From contig NZ_JSEH01000006.1 in assembly GCF_000801335.2 (NCBI RefSeq), positions 124,001 to 188,000 of the forward strand: a stretch of 64,000 nucleotides of DNA, given 5' to 3'. The position numbers and the translations under genes are program-made. Origin of the DNA: Desulfovibrio sp. TomC (GTDB lineage: Bacteria > Desulfobacterota > Desulfovibrionia > Desulfovibrionales > Desulfovibrionaceae). Below are positions 50,881-60,059 of the stretch, in pieces. The stretch's first letter is position 1. Each line of letters opens with the position of its first letter. Below the pieces are notes generated by a model. That model was not told where the DNA came from, ran no database searches, and was given only the letters and a program-made list of their open reading frames with translations.

Positions 50881-51711
50881 ATGAAACGCGCCCTGGCCAC
50901 CCTGGTTGTCGGCGACCGCTGCCGCCACGACTTCGCCGACCGCGCCGCCCCGTCCTTTCGGGCCTATGCCAAGGCCCATGGGCTGTCCCTGGTGGTGCTC
51001 GACCGGCTTATCGACCCCTCCCCCCAGGGGACAAGCCGCAGCCCGGCCTGGCAGAAATGCCTCCTTTTTCACCATCCCAAGCTGCGCGCCTGCGACCAGG
51101 TGCTGTGGCTCGACGCCGACATCGTCATCCATCCGGACGCCCCGGACGTCTTTGACGGCCTGCCGCCCGGGACCCTTGGCGCAGTGGAGCAGTTTTCCAG
51201 CCCAAGCCGCGAGGCTTACGCCGCCGCCCTGGAGAAAACCCGACGCCACCTGGCCCGAAACGGCCTGAGCGCCCCGGACGACAGCACGCCCGAGGCCTTT
51301 TACCGCCACTACGGCTACAGCGACGGCCCCGACGCCGTCGTCCAGACCGGAGTCATGGTCCTGACCCCCGAGGCCCACGCGCCGGCCATGGCCGCCGCCT
51401 ACGCCGAGAACCGCCGGCCCGACAGCCGGGACATGCTCTTTGAGATGCGTCCGCTGTCCTACCATCTGCTGCGCGCCGGCCCGGTGCGCTGGCTTTCCCC
51501 GCGTTTTAACACCCTGTGGGCTACGGCCCTTTGCAATCATTACCCTTTTCTCATGGACCCGGCCTTTCTGGCCGCCGGCCGGGACCGGCCCGACCTCCTG
51601 GCCCGGCTCAAGGCCGCCTGTCTCCAAACCGTCTTTGACGACGCCTATTTCCTGCACTTTGCCGGGGTTGGCCAGGATATGCGCTATCTTCTGCCGCCCC
51701 AAATACTGTAG
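50881..51711 (+). CDS. Cytoplasmic glycosyltransferase with DxD motif
   Basis: 276 residues, GT-A-like, with WLDADIVIH (DAD at 78-80), the metal/nucleotide-sugar binding motif, after WQKCLLFHHP, as in GT34-like or nucleotide-diphospho-sugar transferases. It may start at ATG 50881 or at ATG 50869; neither has a clear ribosome-binding site. Likely coupled functionally to the polytopic glycosyltransferase 49 bp upstream. Confidence 0.75.
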   Translation: MKRALATLVVGDRCRHDFADRAAPSFRAYAKAHGLSLVVLDRLIDPSPQGTSRSPAWQKCLLFHHPKLRACDQVLWLDADIVIHPDAPDVFDGLPPGTLGAVEQFSSPSREAYAAALEKTRRHLARNGLSAPDDSTPEAFYRHYGYSDGPDAVVQTGVMVLTPEAHAPAMAAAYAENRRPDSRDMLFEMRPLSYHLLRAGPVRWLSPRFNTLWATALCNHYPFLMDPAFLAAGRDRPDLLARLKAACLQTVFDDAYFLHFAGVGQDMRYLLPPQIL

Positions 51712-51718
51712 ACAATCC

Positions 51719-51838
51719 GACCGGAGTGATGGCATGCCGCGTCCCGAACACTGGGGACTCCGGGAGCGCCAGCGGCATCTGCCGTGGACAACCCAAGCGT
51801 GTGCGAGGGCCAACCAATCGTTTTGCAACTTCTCCCTT
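51719..51838 (+). other. Structured leader region of the SMR exporter gene
   Basis: CCGGAGT pairs with ACTCCGG across about 30 bases, and a CGGCA/TGCCG hairpin follows. Some SMR exporters of the Gdx/SugE type are controlled by guanidine riboswitches. I could not match the conserved bases of guanidine-I, -II or -III classes, so this is only a structured leader. Confidence 0.3.
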
Positions 51839-51840
51839 GG

Positions 51841-51877
51841 CAGGGCAGGGGGCTTCGCTTCCCCGGCCGCCGGAGGC
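51841..51877 (+). repeat. Dispersed hairpin repeat of the GGCCGCCGGAGGC family, copy d
   Basis: A weaker palindrome (GGGGGCTTCGCTTCCCC) precedes GGCCGCCGGAGGC. The GGAGG inside this copy lies five bases before the ATG of the SMR gene and appears to act as its ribosome-binding site. Confidence 0.55.
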
Positions 51878-51881
51878 AATC

Positions 51882-52205
51882 ATGCGTCCATCGTGGATTT
51901 TTCTGGTCGTGGCCGGACTGTTTGAAGTCGGTTGGCCGGTTGGCCTCAAGCTGGCCCAGACGCCCGGTCGCGGCTTGGTCGGCAGCCTTGTGGCCATCGT
52001 CTGCATGGCGGCCAGCGGCCTGCTGTTGTATCTGGCCCAGCGCGACATTCCCATGGGCACGGCCTATGCGGTCTGGACCGGCATCGGCGCGGCCGGAGCC
52101 TTCGTCGTGGGCCTTGCGCTCTATGGCGATCCGGCCAACCTGCCCCGCATTTTGGGCGTCGGTCTGATTGTGGCCGGCGTGGTAACCCTCAAGCTCTCCC
52201 ACTAG
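51882..52205 (+). CDS. Small multidrug-resistance family exporter (SugE/Gdx-like)
   Basis: 107 residues with four hydrophobic segments. The first includes the essential Glu in AGLFEVGWPVGLKLA, and a later segment reads GTAYAVWTGIGAAGAF, both typical of the Gdx/SugE branch of SMR exporters, which exports guanidinium with proton exchange. Specificity cannot be proved from the sequence alone. ATG 51882 was chosen because the upstream extension is not hydrophobic and GGAGG lies five bases away. Confidence 0.85.
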   Translation: MRPSWIFLVVAGLFEVGWPVGLKLAQTPGRGLVGSLVAIVCMAASGLLLYLAQRDIPMGTAYAVWTGIGAAGAFVVGLALYGDPANLPRILGVGLIVAGVVTLKLSH

Positions 52206-52611
52206 ACTCTCTCTGCTCCAAGGAGCAGCGCCGCTCTGTTGCCGCTTGAGGGGCTGCGGTGCTTCTGGGAGATCTGACTGCTTTGCATCCAGGCGGCCTC
52301 CCGGCTGCTGGTCTGCCCGCACACGTCGGACAGCCGACCCTGCACCGGGCATCACGCGCTGCCGCTGCCGGGGGGGGGCATTTATGCTTTTCTTAGCTCG
52401 TGGCGGCGATCCGTACAGGGGCCAGTCTGGATGGCGATAAGATCGACGGCGGCGAGATTGAATATCAAAGATCAATTATTGACCATCGTTTTCCCGGGTG
52501 CTATTTTTTAATCCCTCGAATTTATTGTTGCCGATCAAGGCAGGCCTGATACAGTGTCAGTGCAGTATGCTCGATTGCGAAATCCGAAAAGACATCCCCG
52601 GGGGCCTTGCT
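52206..52611. other. Intergenic leader before the chemoreceptor gene
   Basis: 406 bp with no gene I can support. The first half is GC-rich with short inverted repeats; the second half (from about 52440) is AT-rich and contains the promoter listed separately. Confidence 0.5.
52479..52507 (+). promoter_or_regulatory. Sigma-70 promoter of the chemoreceptor gene
   Basis: TTGACC (52479-52484) and TATTTT (52502-52507) with an ideal 17-bp spacer. Transcription should start near 52514, giving a leader of about 100 nt. Confidence 0.55.
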
Positions 52612-54678
52612 ATGCGTATTGGAATTACCAGTAAAATAATCATCATGATTGTTTCATCTGTAGTCATATCGTGTCTGGCCATTCTGTATGCGGGCAGGGT
52701 CGCCTTTGAATCCGGTTTTTCCAAAGAATATGAAGAGAATATAAGATCTTTCTACAATGTCGGCGCGGCTCGCATTGAAGCCCAGCGGGCACAGTACGGG
52801 CAATTGGCCCGGGGGCAGGCCGTACGACCCAACGTCATAAACGGCGTGGCCGGAGCCGACAAAGACCTGCTGCAAAAGCTCGGACAGGACTTGGTAGGGG
52901 TCGGACAGGCCGGCTTTGTCCTGTTTACCGACGCCGCCGGCACAGTGCTGGCCACGGCCGGCGACGTCTCCGAACTGGAAGCGGTGGTTCGGGCCAGGGC
53001 GGCAGACACGGCCGCCGGGCGGGACAGCGAAGGTTTTGCCGCTGTCTCCGGCAGCCGACTGCCGCTTCTGGCCAGCGCGCCGGTGCGCAAAGACGGCAAG
53101 GTGGTGGGCGGCGTGTTGGTCGGCGCGGATCTGGCCGCCAAACACACGCTGGTCGACAGTCTCAAAGCCATGCTTGGGGCCGAGGCCACCCTTTTTTCCG
53201 GCTCGACGCGGGTTTCTTCCACGATTGTCAGCGGCCAGACCCGGGTCGTCGGCACCAGCATGACCGACCAGGAAATCGTCTCCACGGTTCTTGGCCAGGG
53301 CAAGCCGGTTTTCAAGCACCTCACCCTCTTTGACGCACCCTATATCGCCGCCTACTGGCCGCTTTTTGACGCCGCCGGCAAGCCCATGGGCATTGCCTTC
53401 GTCGGCAAGGACATGAACGCGCTGACCGTGGCCCTGGGCGCGGTCAACCGCAACGCCGCCCTGTGCGCCCTGAGCACTATTCTGATCCTGGGCCTGCTGG
53501 GCTATCTGGTCTCCAAGGCCTTTAGCCGCCCCATCCTGGCCCTGGCTGATTTTTCCGGGGTCGTGGCCGCCGGGCGGCTCTCGGAGAAACTGACCGTGTC
53601 CAGCCGTGACGAGGTGGGCGATCTGGCCGACTCCCTGCGCCGCATGGTGGCCACGCTGATCGAAAAGATCACCGAGGCCGAGGCCGCCACCGAGAGCGCC
53701 CGGCAGGAGTCCGAACGGGCCACGGCAGCCATGGAGGCTGCCGAAGAAGCCAAACGCCAGGGCGAAATGGCCCGACGCGAAGGCATCCTGCACGCAGTGG
53801 CCCGGCTTGGCTCGGTGGTGACCGGGATCAACGAGGCGGCGGGTTCGCTTCGCGCCCAGATCGAGCAGTCGCAAAACGGCTCGGAAATCCAGTCGCGTCG
53901 GGTAGCCGAAACCGCCACGGCCATGGAAGAGATGAACGCCACGGTCCTGGAAGTGGCCCAGAACGCCTCCCAGGCCGCAACCACGTCCGACGGGGCCAAG
54001 AAGCAGGCCGAGCGCGGAGCCGCCATTGTTGCCGAGGCCGTGGCCCGCATTGACGCCGTGCGCGCCCAGGCGCTGACGCTCAAGACCGGCATGGGCACGC
54101 TTGGGGAGCAGGCCACCGGGATCGGGGCCGTCATCGGGGTGATCAGCGATATCGCCGACCAGACCAATCTGCTGGCCCTCAATGCCGCCATCGAGGCAGC
54201 CCGGGCCGGCGAGGCCGGGCGCGGTTTTGCCGTGGTGGCCGACGAGGTGCGCAAACTGGCTGAAAAGACCATGACCGCCACCCGCGAGGTCAGCGACGCC
54301 ATCCACGGCATCCAGCAGGGCACGGCCGTCAATATCGGCAACGTCGAGCAGGCCGTGACCGGCATTGCCGAGGCCACGGCCAAGTCCCGGGAATCGGGCG
54401 AATCCCTGGGCGAGATCGTGGGCCTGGTCGATTCTGCCTCGGATCAGGTGCGGGCCATTGCCACGGCCACGGAAGAGCAGTCGTCGGCGACCGAGGAAAT
54501 CAGCCGGTCCATTGAAGAGATCAACGTCATCTCGGCGGAAACGAGCCGGTCCATGAACGAGGCGGCCCGGGCCGTGGCCGATCTGGACGGCGAAGCCGCC
54601 GCCTTGCAGGAACTCATCCTCACCATGGAACGCGAGGCCAGCGACACGGCCAGCGGTCCCAAGGCCCTTGGCCGATAG
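52612..54678 (+). CDS. Methyl-accepting chemotaxis protein
   Basis: 688 residues: a membrane segment at about 10-30, a periplasmic single-Cache-type sensor domain (about 31-285), a second membrane segment near 290-310, a HAMP domain and a long cytoplasmic signalling helix pair. The hairpin tip reads [43 protein letters not shown], the standard CheA/CheW contact region. Length and layout match a transmembrane chemoreceptor for a small-molecule ligand. ATG 52612 is preferred over the earlier frame because it begins just before the first membrane segment. Confidence 0.94.
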   Translation: MRIGITSKIIIMIVSSVVISCLAILYAGRVAFESGFSKEYEENIRSFYNVGAARIEAQRAQYGQLARGQAVRPNVINGVAGADKDLLQKLGQDLVGVGQAGFVLFTDAAGTVLATAGDVSELEAVVRARAADTAAGRDSEGFAAVSGSRLPLLASAPVRKDGKVVGGVLVGADLAAKHTLVDSLKAMLGAEATLFSGSTRVSSTIVSGQTRVVGTSMTDQEIVSTVLGQGKPVFKHLTLFDAPYIAAYWPLFDAAGKPMGIAFVGKDMNALTVALGAVNRNAALCALSTILILGLLGYLVSKAFSRPILALADFSGVVAAGRLSEKLTVSSRDEVGDLADSLRRMVATLIEKITEAEAATESARQESERATAAMEAAEEAKRQGEMARREGILHAVARLGSVVTGINEAAGSLRAQIEQSQNGSEIQSRRVAETATAMEEMNATVLEVAQNASQAATTSDGAKKQAERGAAIVAEAVARIDAVRAQALTLKTGMGTLGEQATGIGAVIGVISDIADQTNLLALNAAIEAARAGEAGRGFAVVADEVRKLAEKTMTATREVSDAIHGIQQGTAVNIGNVEQAVTGIAEATAKSRESGESLGEIVGLVDSASDQVRAIATATEEQSSATEEISRSIEEINVISAETSRSMNEAARAVADLDGEAAALQELILTMEREASDTASGPKALGR

Positions 54679-54847
54679 GACGCAACGGACGGAGCGGGAG
54701 CTGGGAGCTGGCCGGGGTGGACCTTGGGTTCACTCTCGGGAGAATCCGGCGCTTAAGGAAGAGACTGGCGCGGGACGAACCGCTTTTATTGGGCAGCCCC
54801 GCGTGAGCGCGTCGTTGGCGCGACGCCCCGTTCCCCCCTTTGAAAGG

Positions 54848-54914
54848 TTTTTGGGGAAGGAGGGGGCGTGGGGGAGGGAACCCCTTTTTTTCAAAAAAGG
54901 GTTCCCTCCCCCAC
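54848..54914 (+). repeat. AAAAGTTTTT-linked long hairpin, copy D
   Basis: AAAGGTTTTTGGGG leads to a perfect 16-bp stem (54868-54883 with 54899-54914) extended by a T6/A6 pairing. Unlike copies A-C it lies between convergent genes (chemoreceptor and DUF1134), with no palindromic array before it. Confidence 0.7.
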
Positions 54915-54932
54915 ATTCCGGAGCTTTTTCCC

Positions 54933-55901
54933 CTAAAAGGGATTCACTTCCTGGTTGCGGGTGTAGACTTGGTAGCCGATGTTGGCTCCCAGGCGCAGGC
55001 CAACGCCCATGCGGATGGGGGCCAGGGTGATGTCTCCGGAGCGTTGGTAGTTCATGCCGAAGCCGCCCAGGATATAGGCGCTGCCGTCCACGCCGGGGAA
55101 GCGTTGGAAGATCTGCTCCGGCCGGGTCATGCCGTAGACCAGGGTGAAGACCTTGCCGGCGTTGACCCCGAGATCGAATCCCACCGACGGGCTTTGCCAG
55201 TAGACCGGCAAAGGCGGGTAGCCTTTGAGGTGCAGGGTCCCGACGCCGTAGCGCAGACCGACGATCAGGGCGCCGCCGCCCTCGTTGCCCTTGATAAAGC
55301 CCGTGGGCTGGCCAAGATCGTGAAACGGCCGGGCCACCATTTCCGCCAGACCGCGCGAGCCGCTCTCAAAAAATCCCATGACTTCCCGGTTGACTTCGTC
55401 GCGGTTGTAGCTGCCGGGCTTGGTCACGGGCGGCGGTGGCGGCGGCGGCGTGCCGACGGCCTGGCCGTTTATAGGCGTACCACCGCCAGGGGGCGGCATC
55501 TGCGCGTTCGGCGGCGGCGGGCTGCCGGCCGGGGGCGGGGCATACTGGGGAGCCGCCTGGGCCGGCTGACCATACTGCGGCGCAGCCTGGGCCGGCTGGC
55601 CGTATTGGGGGGCCGCCGGCGCGGGCTGGGCGTATTGGGGAGCCGCCTGGGCGGGCTGACCATACTGCGGCGCAGCCTGGGCCGGTTGGCCGCTTTGGGG
55701 CGCGGGCTGGGCGTATTGGGGCGCATTTTGGGTGCCGACGCTGGTTGGCGCGGGCGGCGTTGGCTGCTGGGCCGGCGTCGGCTGGTTTTGGGGGGCGGGG
55801 TCGGAAAGGGAGCGTTCCTTGAGGGTCTGGGCGTGGCTGGTCGGGACGGCGCTAAGGACGCACCAGCCGGCCAGGGCAGTCACGGCGACGAGGCGTTTCA
55901 T
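54933..55901 (-). CDS. DUF1134 exported protein with Pro/Gln/Ala/Tyr repeats
   Basis: 322 residues. Signal peptide (about 1-24, ending near SHAQ), a central low-complexity region made of imperfect 9-residue repeats (APQYGQPAQ and variants, about 55-130), then a folded C-terminal domain with IFQRFPGVDGSAYILGGFGM and MGVGLRLGANIGY, the DUF1134 pattern. The repeat region may tether the domain across the periplasm. It overlaps the SGNH-type gene upstream by 4 bp. GGAGG precedes ATG 55901. Confidence 0.85.
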   Translation of the reverse strand: MKRLVAVTALAGWCVLSAVPTSHAQTLKERSLSDPAPQNQPTPAQQPTPPAPTSVGTQNAPQYAQPAPQSGQPAQAAPQYGQPAQAAPQYAQPAPAAPQYGQPAQAAPQYGQPAQAAPQYAPPPAGSPPPPNAQMPPPGGGTPINGQAVGTPPPPPPPVTKPGSYNRDEVNREVMGFFESGSRGLAEMVARPFHDLGQPTGFIKGNEGGGALIVGLRYGVGTLHLKGYPPLPVYWQSPSVGFDLGVNAGKVFTLVYGMTRPEQIFQRFPGVDGSAYILGGFGMNYQRSGDITLAPIRMGVGLRLGANIGYQVYTRNQEVNPF

Positions 55902-56983
55902 GGCTGACCTCCGGTCACAGTCGGGACGTTGCAGGGGAGCCGGTCGCGGATGTGGGGCAGCATGGCGGCCACAATCCCCTCGCGCCCGGCATCGGTGTTG
56001 TGGACGCCGTCGGCGGTGTAGGCCGGTGCGGTTCGGTCGCACAAGGCGTTTCGCAGGTTGACGAAATAGGGTTTGCCGGCCAGGGCCTTTTCCAGGGCGG
56101 CGTAGACGATGTTGAAGTTGTCGCGCACGTGGGGAAAGGTTTTACGGCCGAGAATGGTTTGCTGCTCGCTGGCTGCTACAGTCGCGTTCACGTCCTTGCT
56201 GGTTTCAACCCAGTAGACCGGTTGCAGGAAAAGCAGGAACTTCGCATCGTAGCAGGCGCTTAAGCGTTCGGCAAAATCGTAGCGGGCCACGGCCTGGGCG
56301 ACAAAGGCGGCCAGTTCCGGGGAATCGGGATCGAGCGGGGTGGCCGTGTACAGGAATTTTTGCAGCAGCTCCCGGGTAAACGAGGCAAAGTAGGCGGCGT
56401 TGACCGGCTTCAAGAGGCCGATGCCGGATTTATAATAGCTTTCGATCACGCCCTGGGCGCGTTCCTTGCCTTCGTGGGCGTACGGGTCCTTTTGCACGGC
56501 AAAATAGTTGGCGTCATTGGCCCCATCGTAAAAGACGACCAGATTGGGCTTGATGATAAATTCCAGAAACTGCTTTTGCAGGTACTTGATTTCCAGAAGC
56601 GAATTGAAAGAATTGACGCCGAAGTTGAGGCAGTTAAAGGCGCAGGGTTTGTCCCGCTCGTTTAAGGCCTTGGCCACGAGGCTTGGGATGGAGCGTTCGT
56701 AGGGCGCTGAACTGGCCCGCATGGTGGAGCCGCCGAAAAACCAGATGGTGCGGGAGAGTTCCGGGTGGAAATTGATCACTTCGCAGTTGGCCGTGGGCCA
56801 TATGCCGTTTTCCATGAGAAACAGCGTATAGGGGTCGTAGACGGCCTTGGGGCCTTCGCGCAGACTGCCGTAGATGATCCAGTTGCTGGTGGTGATGACG
56901 GCAAACGACAGCACTTCCACCGCCACAACGGTGAAGAAGATCCATTTGATCGTTCGGGCGGCCAGGGAGAAAAAACGCTTCAC
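55898..56983 (-). CDS. Membrane-anchored SGNH-hydrolase-like protein
   Basis: 361 residues with one N-terminal membrane anchor (about 12-33). SGNH-like blocks are visible: FFGGSTMRA (Ser), GVNSFNS (Gly), YDGANDAN (Asn) and DGVHNTDAG (Asp-His). Relatives modify polysaccharides, often as acyl-esterases or acetyltransferases. It starts at GTG 56983 with GAGGTG upstream. It is followed by the DUF1134 gene with a 4-bp overlap, so the two are co-translated. Confidence 0.75.
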   Translation of the reverse strand: MKRFFSLAARTIKWIFFTVVAVEVLSFAVITTSNWIIYGSLREGPKAVYDPYTLFLMENGIWPTANCEVINFHPELSRTIWFFGGSTMRASSAPYERSIPSLVAKALNERDKPCAFNCLNFGVNSFNSLLEIKYLQKQFLEFIIKPNLVVFYDGANDANYFAVQKDPYAHEGKERAQGVIESYYKSGIGLLKPVNAAYFASFTRELLQKFLYTATPLDPDSPELAAFVAQAVARYDFAERLSACYDAKFLLFLQPVYWVETSKDVNATVAASEQQTILGRKTFPHVRDNFNIVYAALEKALAGKPYFVNLRNALCDRTAPAYTADGVHNTDAGREGIVAAMLPHIRDRLPCNVPTVTGGQP

Positions 56984-57012
56984 GAAGTCACACCTCGGGG
57001 CATAGGGCCGGC

Positions 57013-58080
57013 CTATTTGGGGATTTTAAGGGCCACGCCTTCCGGCACCCGGACGGCTGTGGGTGCGCCGCGAAGTCTGGCCGGGGCGTCCGGAGCCATG
57101 TCGAGGACGACCCGGAACTTGTCGGGGTGCTTGCCCACCCGGATTTGGCGGATGAAGGCATCGCCGGTGGAACTCGACAGCGGGCCGTTATAGTTCCAGG
57201 AACCGGCGATATCCAGGACCAGGCGCGGCGGATCGGTGTAAAACATCCGCTCGAAGCTGGCCGGGCTTTTATTGGTCTGGATGGTGAGCACGTATTCGCC
57301 GGGGTGTTCCTCGGCAACCACCCGGATGACGTTGCCGGCGTTGGCCACGGGTTTGGCGTCCGGTTTGGTTGCCGATTGGGCGGCGGCGGGAGCGGGTTTT
57401 GCCGCTTCGGCCTTGGCTTTGGCGGCGGCCTTGGCAGCGGCCTTGGCCTCGGCTTTGGTCTGGGGCTTTTCTTTGGTCTCGGCCTTGGCCGGCGCAGCCG
57501 GTTTGGCCGGGGCCACGGCAGCGTCGCTGCCCGGGGCCGGGGCGGCCTGGGGTTCGGGCAGGGCGGCGGCTTCCGGGCCGTCTGCCGGCGCGGGCGGGAT
57601 GGCGGCCGGGACAGGCGCGGCCGGAACCGGAGCCTTGGGATCGGCCTTGGCCGGGCCGGCCTTGGCGTTGCCGGGTTTGCCGGCCGGGGCGGTATCGGTG
57701 GCCAGTTCCGCGAACATTTTTTCCAGGGTGTCGTCCCCGGCCACGGGCGGCTGCGACGCTTTGGCCGGCGTTGCGGGGGCCAAAGCGGGCGCGGTTGCGA
57801 CCGGAGCGGGAGCCGGGGTGGCCGGGGCAGGAACCGGGGTGGCCGGGGCCGGGGACGGCGTGGCCGCGGCCACGGCCGCCGGGGGGGCGGTCAGGGGCAG
57901 GGCGGCCGGCGTCGGTTCCGGGCTGGCGGCTGTGGGGGCCGGCGGGATGTCCGCAGCCGGCGTCTTGGCGCCGCCGCCGAAAAGGTGGGGTTTCTTGAGC
58001 ACGGCAAGTCCCAGTACCACGGTGACGGCCAGGGCGACCGCCCCTGCAATGATCATTTTGTCGCCGCGTGTCAGCGCCAT
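57013..58080 (-). CDS. AMIN-domain membrane protein
   Basis: 355 residues. One membrane segment (about 10-30) is followed by a long Ala/Pro/Lys-rich linker (about 40-255) and a C-terminal AMIN domain (about 265-355; YTDPPRLVLDIAG and RVVLDM). AMIN domains target proteins to peptidoglycan in the cell envelope. It lies 29 bp before the SGNH gene on the same strand, suggesting an envelope cluster of three genes. Confidence 0.82.
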   Translation of the reverse strand: MALTRGDKMIIAGAVALAVTVVLGLAVLKKPHLFGGGAKTPAADIPPAPTAASPEPTPAALPLTAPPAAVAAATPSPAPATPVPAPATPAPAPVATAPALAPATPAKASQPPVAGDDTLEKMFAELATDTAPAGKPGNAKAGPAKADPKAPVPAAPVPAAIPPAPADGPEAAALPEPQAAPAPGSDAAVAPAKPAAPAKAETKEKPQTKAEAKAAAKAAAKAKAEAAKPAPAAAQSATKPDAKPVANAGNVIRVVAEEHPGEYVLTIQTNKSPASFERMFYTDPPRLVLDIAGSWNYNGPLSSSTGDAFIRQIRVGKHPDKFRVVLDMAPDAPARLRGAPTAVRVPEGVALKIPK

Positions 58081-58183
58081 GCCTTTCCCCCTTTTGCGGA
58101 GCTGCCGATATCGGTGCAGCATCGGGCCGGACGCTACCCGAGCTTGTCGATTCCCTCAAGGGGAAGCCTGCGGCTTTGGCGCG

Positions 58184-58211
58184 TTGACAGGCCGGCCGTT
58201 TATCGTATTTC
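58184..58211 (+). promoter_or_regulatory. Sigma-70 promoter of the small gene at 58234
   Basis: TTGACA (58184-58189) and TATTTC (58206-58211), 16 bp apart, 23 bp before the ATG. Confidence 0.5.
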
Positions 58212-58233
58212 GTTAAAAAAACAGGAGGCCGGG

Positions 58234-58470
58234 ATGCAAAGCAAGGTTCGTTCGGTGCGGGTTCCGCCGGAAATCGAGACCATCGACCTGCCCGGGCTGA
58301 TCAAGGAGTGCGCCCGGCACCTGCGGGATCTGGAGTCGGCCTCGCTGCTCAAGACCCAGGGCAACGGCGAGGCGGCCGAGGCCTTGCTGCGGGCGCGCCA
58401 GGCCGATCTGGGCCGCCGGGTGGGCCGGCTTGTCTGGGAAGCGGGCAAGCGGGCTCAGGAACCCAAGTGA
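58234..58470 (+). CDS. Small hypothetical protein, helical
   Basis: 78 residues, mostly charged and probably helical (EAAEALLRARQADLGRRVGRLVW). ATG 58234 has a near-perfect AGGAGG five bases upstream and a promoter before it, so expression is likely, but I recognise no family. It is divergent from the AMIN-domain gene and 77 bp before the next exported protein gene. Confidence 0.6.
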   Translation: MQSKVRSVRVPPEIETIDLPGLIKECARHLRDLESASLLKTQGNGEAAEALLRARQADLGRRVGRLVWEAGKRAQEPK

Positions 58471-58547
58471 GTGCGCCCGTCATCCCTTGCCGAATGCCGG
58501 GGCCGGCAGTACATGTCCGGCCATCCGATTTGTGGAGGCCGTCCCGT

Positions 58548-59081
58548 ATGCCCCGTCTTGCCTGCTTCTTGGTGTTGTGTTGTCTCGCCGTCCCGCTGCC
58601 GGCCCGGGCCGGGGTCACCCTGGTGGGCGATACCTGCCGCCAGATTTTTGATAATCCCCGGGCCGAGACCATCGCCTGCCAGACCGGGTTTCGCCTCGAT
58701 GCGGCCGGCCGGGGCCGGCTGGCAAGCAATTCCTTCGGCCTCGTTTCCGATCTGGCCTGTTCGGCGGTCATAAGCGCCCGGCGTTCCGAGGTAATTGCCA
58801 AGGTCCGGGCCAGGGGCGACGTGGCCCTGCCGGCGCAGGAGGTGCGTTGCAACCTCGTCTCGGGCGGCGAACCCGTGCCCGTGGCCTTCCATCTGGCCCC
58901 GGTCGTGCGCCTCAACCCAGCCGGCCAGGCCGTGGACGCCCGCCTGGGCATCCGCGACCTGACCGGCATCCCGGAACCCCTGGCCACGGCCGTGGCCGAA
59001 TTTCTCAACAACGACGCCGGGCTGCGCCAGAATCTGGTGGCCGCTGCCAACGAGATCATCCCCAACCTGCCCAAGCGGTAG
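58548..59081 (+). CDS. Exported hypothetical protein
   Basis: 177 residues with a cleavable signal peptide (about 1-20, ending at ARAG). The mature part has cysteines at CRQIF, IACQTG, LACSA and VRCNL that could form two disulfides. I recognise no family. ATG 58548 is preceded by GGAGG. It ends opposite the lipA 3' end. Confidence 0.62.
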   Translation: MPRLACFLVLCCLAVPLPARAGVTLVGDTCRQIFDNPRAETIACQTGFRLDAAGRGRLASNSFGLVSDLACSAVISARRSEVIAKVRARGDVALPAQEVRCNLVSGGEPVPVAFHLAPVVRLNPAGQAVDARLGIRDLTGIPEPLATAVAEFLNNDAGLRQNLVAAANEIIPNLPKR

Positions 59082-59174
59082 GGGAGGCTTCCGGCCCGCG
59101 TTCCTGTCTGCGGCATGAAGGTTTCGGCCCGGGACGGCGTCAGGGCCGCCACGCGGCTTTTCCCTGACCGGGGC

Positions 59175-60059
59175 TTATACGAAGCGTCCGGCGTTGTAGC
59201 TGCTGCGCACCAGCGGGGCGCAGTGCATGCGGGGGATGCCGAGGGAGAGGCCGTAGGCGGCCCAGGAGTCGAATTCCTCGGGCGTGACGTAGCGGTGGAT
59301 GGGGGCGTGGCGGGCCGAGGGGGCCAGATATTGTCCGATGGTGACGATATCGCAGCCAACGGCGGCGAGATCGGCGAGCACGCGACGGATCTGGCTTGGC
59401 GTTTCGCCAAGGCCGAGCATGAGGCCGCTTTTGGTCAGGCTGCCGGAGTCGGATTTTTTGGCTCGTTTGAGCAGCGCAAGGCTCCTGGCGTAGCCGGCCT
59501 GGGGGCGGACGGCGGCATAGAGTTCCGGCGCGGTCTCCAGGTTGTGGTTCAGTACGTCCGGTCGGGCGTCGAGAACGATCTGCAGGCTGTCCGGGTCGCC
59601 GCCGAAATCCGGGATGAGCACTTCCAGGGTTGCGTTTGCCAGCGAGCGGCGCAGGGCCATGAGCACCGAGGCGAAATGGCCTGCCCCGCCGTCCGCAAGG
59701 TCGTCGCGGCTGACCGAGGTGACGACCACATGTCCAAGGCCAAGGCGCGTTGCGGCTTGGGCCACGCGGCCGGGTTCATCCGGATCAACCGGTTCCGGGG
59801 TCCCGGGGCGAATGTTGCAAAAGGCGCAGTTGCGGGTGCAGACCCGGCCGAGGATAAGAAAAGCGGCCACGCCGCAGGCGTAGCATTCCATGCGATTGGG
59901 GCAGTTCGCTCCGTCGCAGACGGTGTTGAGGCCCAGGTCGCGCAACAGGCTTTTGGTGCGGACAAAGGCCGGCCCCTGGGGCAGCGGCCGTCTAAGCCAG
60001 TTCGGCTTTCTGGCCGAAGACGCTTGCAAAGGAGGCGACAAGGGTTCGTTTGACATCAT
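59175..60059 (-). CDS. lipA: Lipoyl synthase
   Basis: Radical-SAM enzyme of 294 residues that inserts two sulfurs into octanoyl chains to make lipoyl groups. The auxiliary cluster ligands are Cys48, Cys53 and Cys59, and the radical-SAM cluster is CTRNCAFC (Cys74, 78, 81). The C-terminal RSSY serine is present. It overlaps lipB by about 68 bp; two adjacent ATGs (60059, 60056) are possible starts, and no later start would keep the conserved KPNWLRR. Confidence 0.95.
   Translation of the reverse strand: MMSNEPLSPPLQASSARKPNWLRRPLPQGPAFVRTKSLLRDLGLNTVCDGANCPNRMECYACGVAAFLILGRVCTRNCAFCNIRPGTPEPVDPDEPGRVAQAATRLGLGHVVVTSVSRDDLADGGAGHFASVLMALRRSLANATLEVLIPDFGGDPDSLQIVLDARPDVLNHNLETAPELYAAVRPQAGYARSLALLKRAKKSDSGSLTKSGLMLGLGETPSQIRRVLADLAAVGCDIVTIGQYLAPSARHAPIHRYVTPEEFDSWAAYGLSLGIPRMHCAPLVRSSYNAGRFV

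Noticed and set aside
51719-51838. Guanidine riboswitch before the SMR gene
   Set aside because: I could not find the conserved bases of any guanidine class; only general structure is reported.
57127-58470. Glycine/arginine-rich open frame of 447 codons opposite the AMIN gene
   Set aside because: Most of it is the antisense of the Ala/Pro linker. Only its last 78 codons (58234-58470) with their own ribosome-binding site look real, and those are listed.
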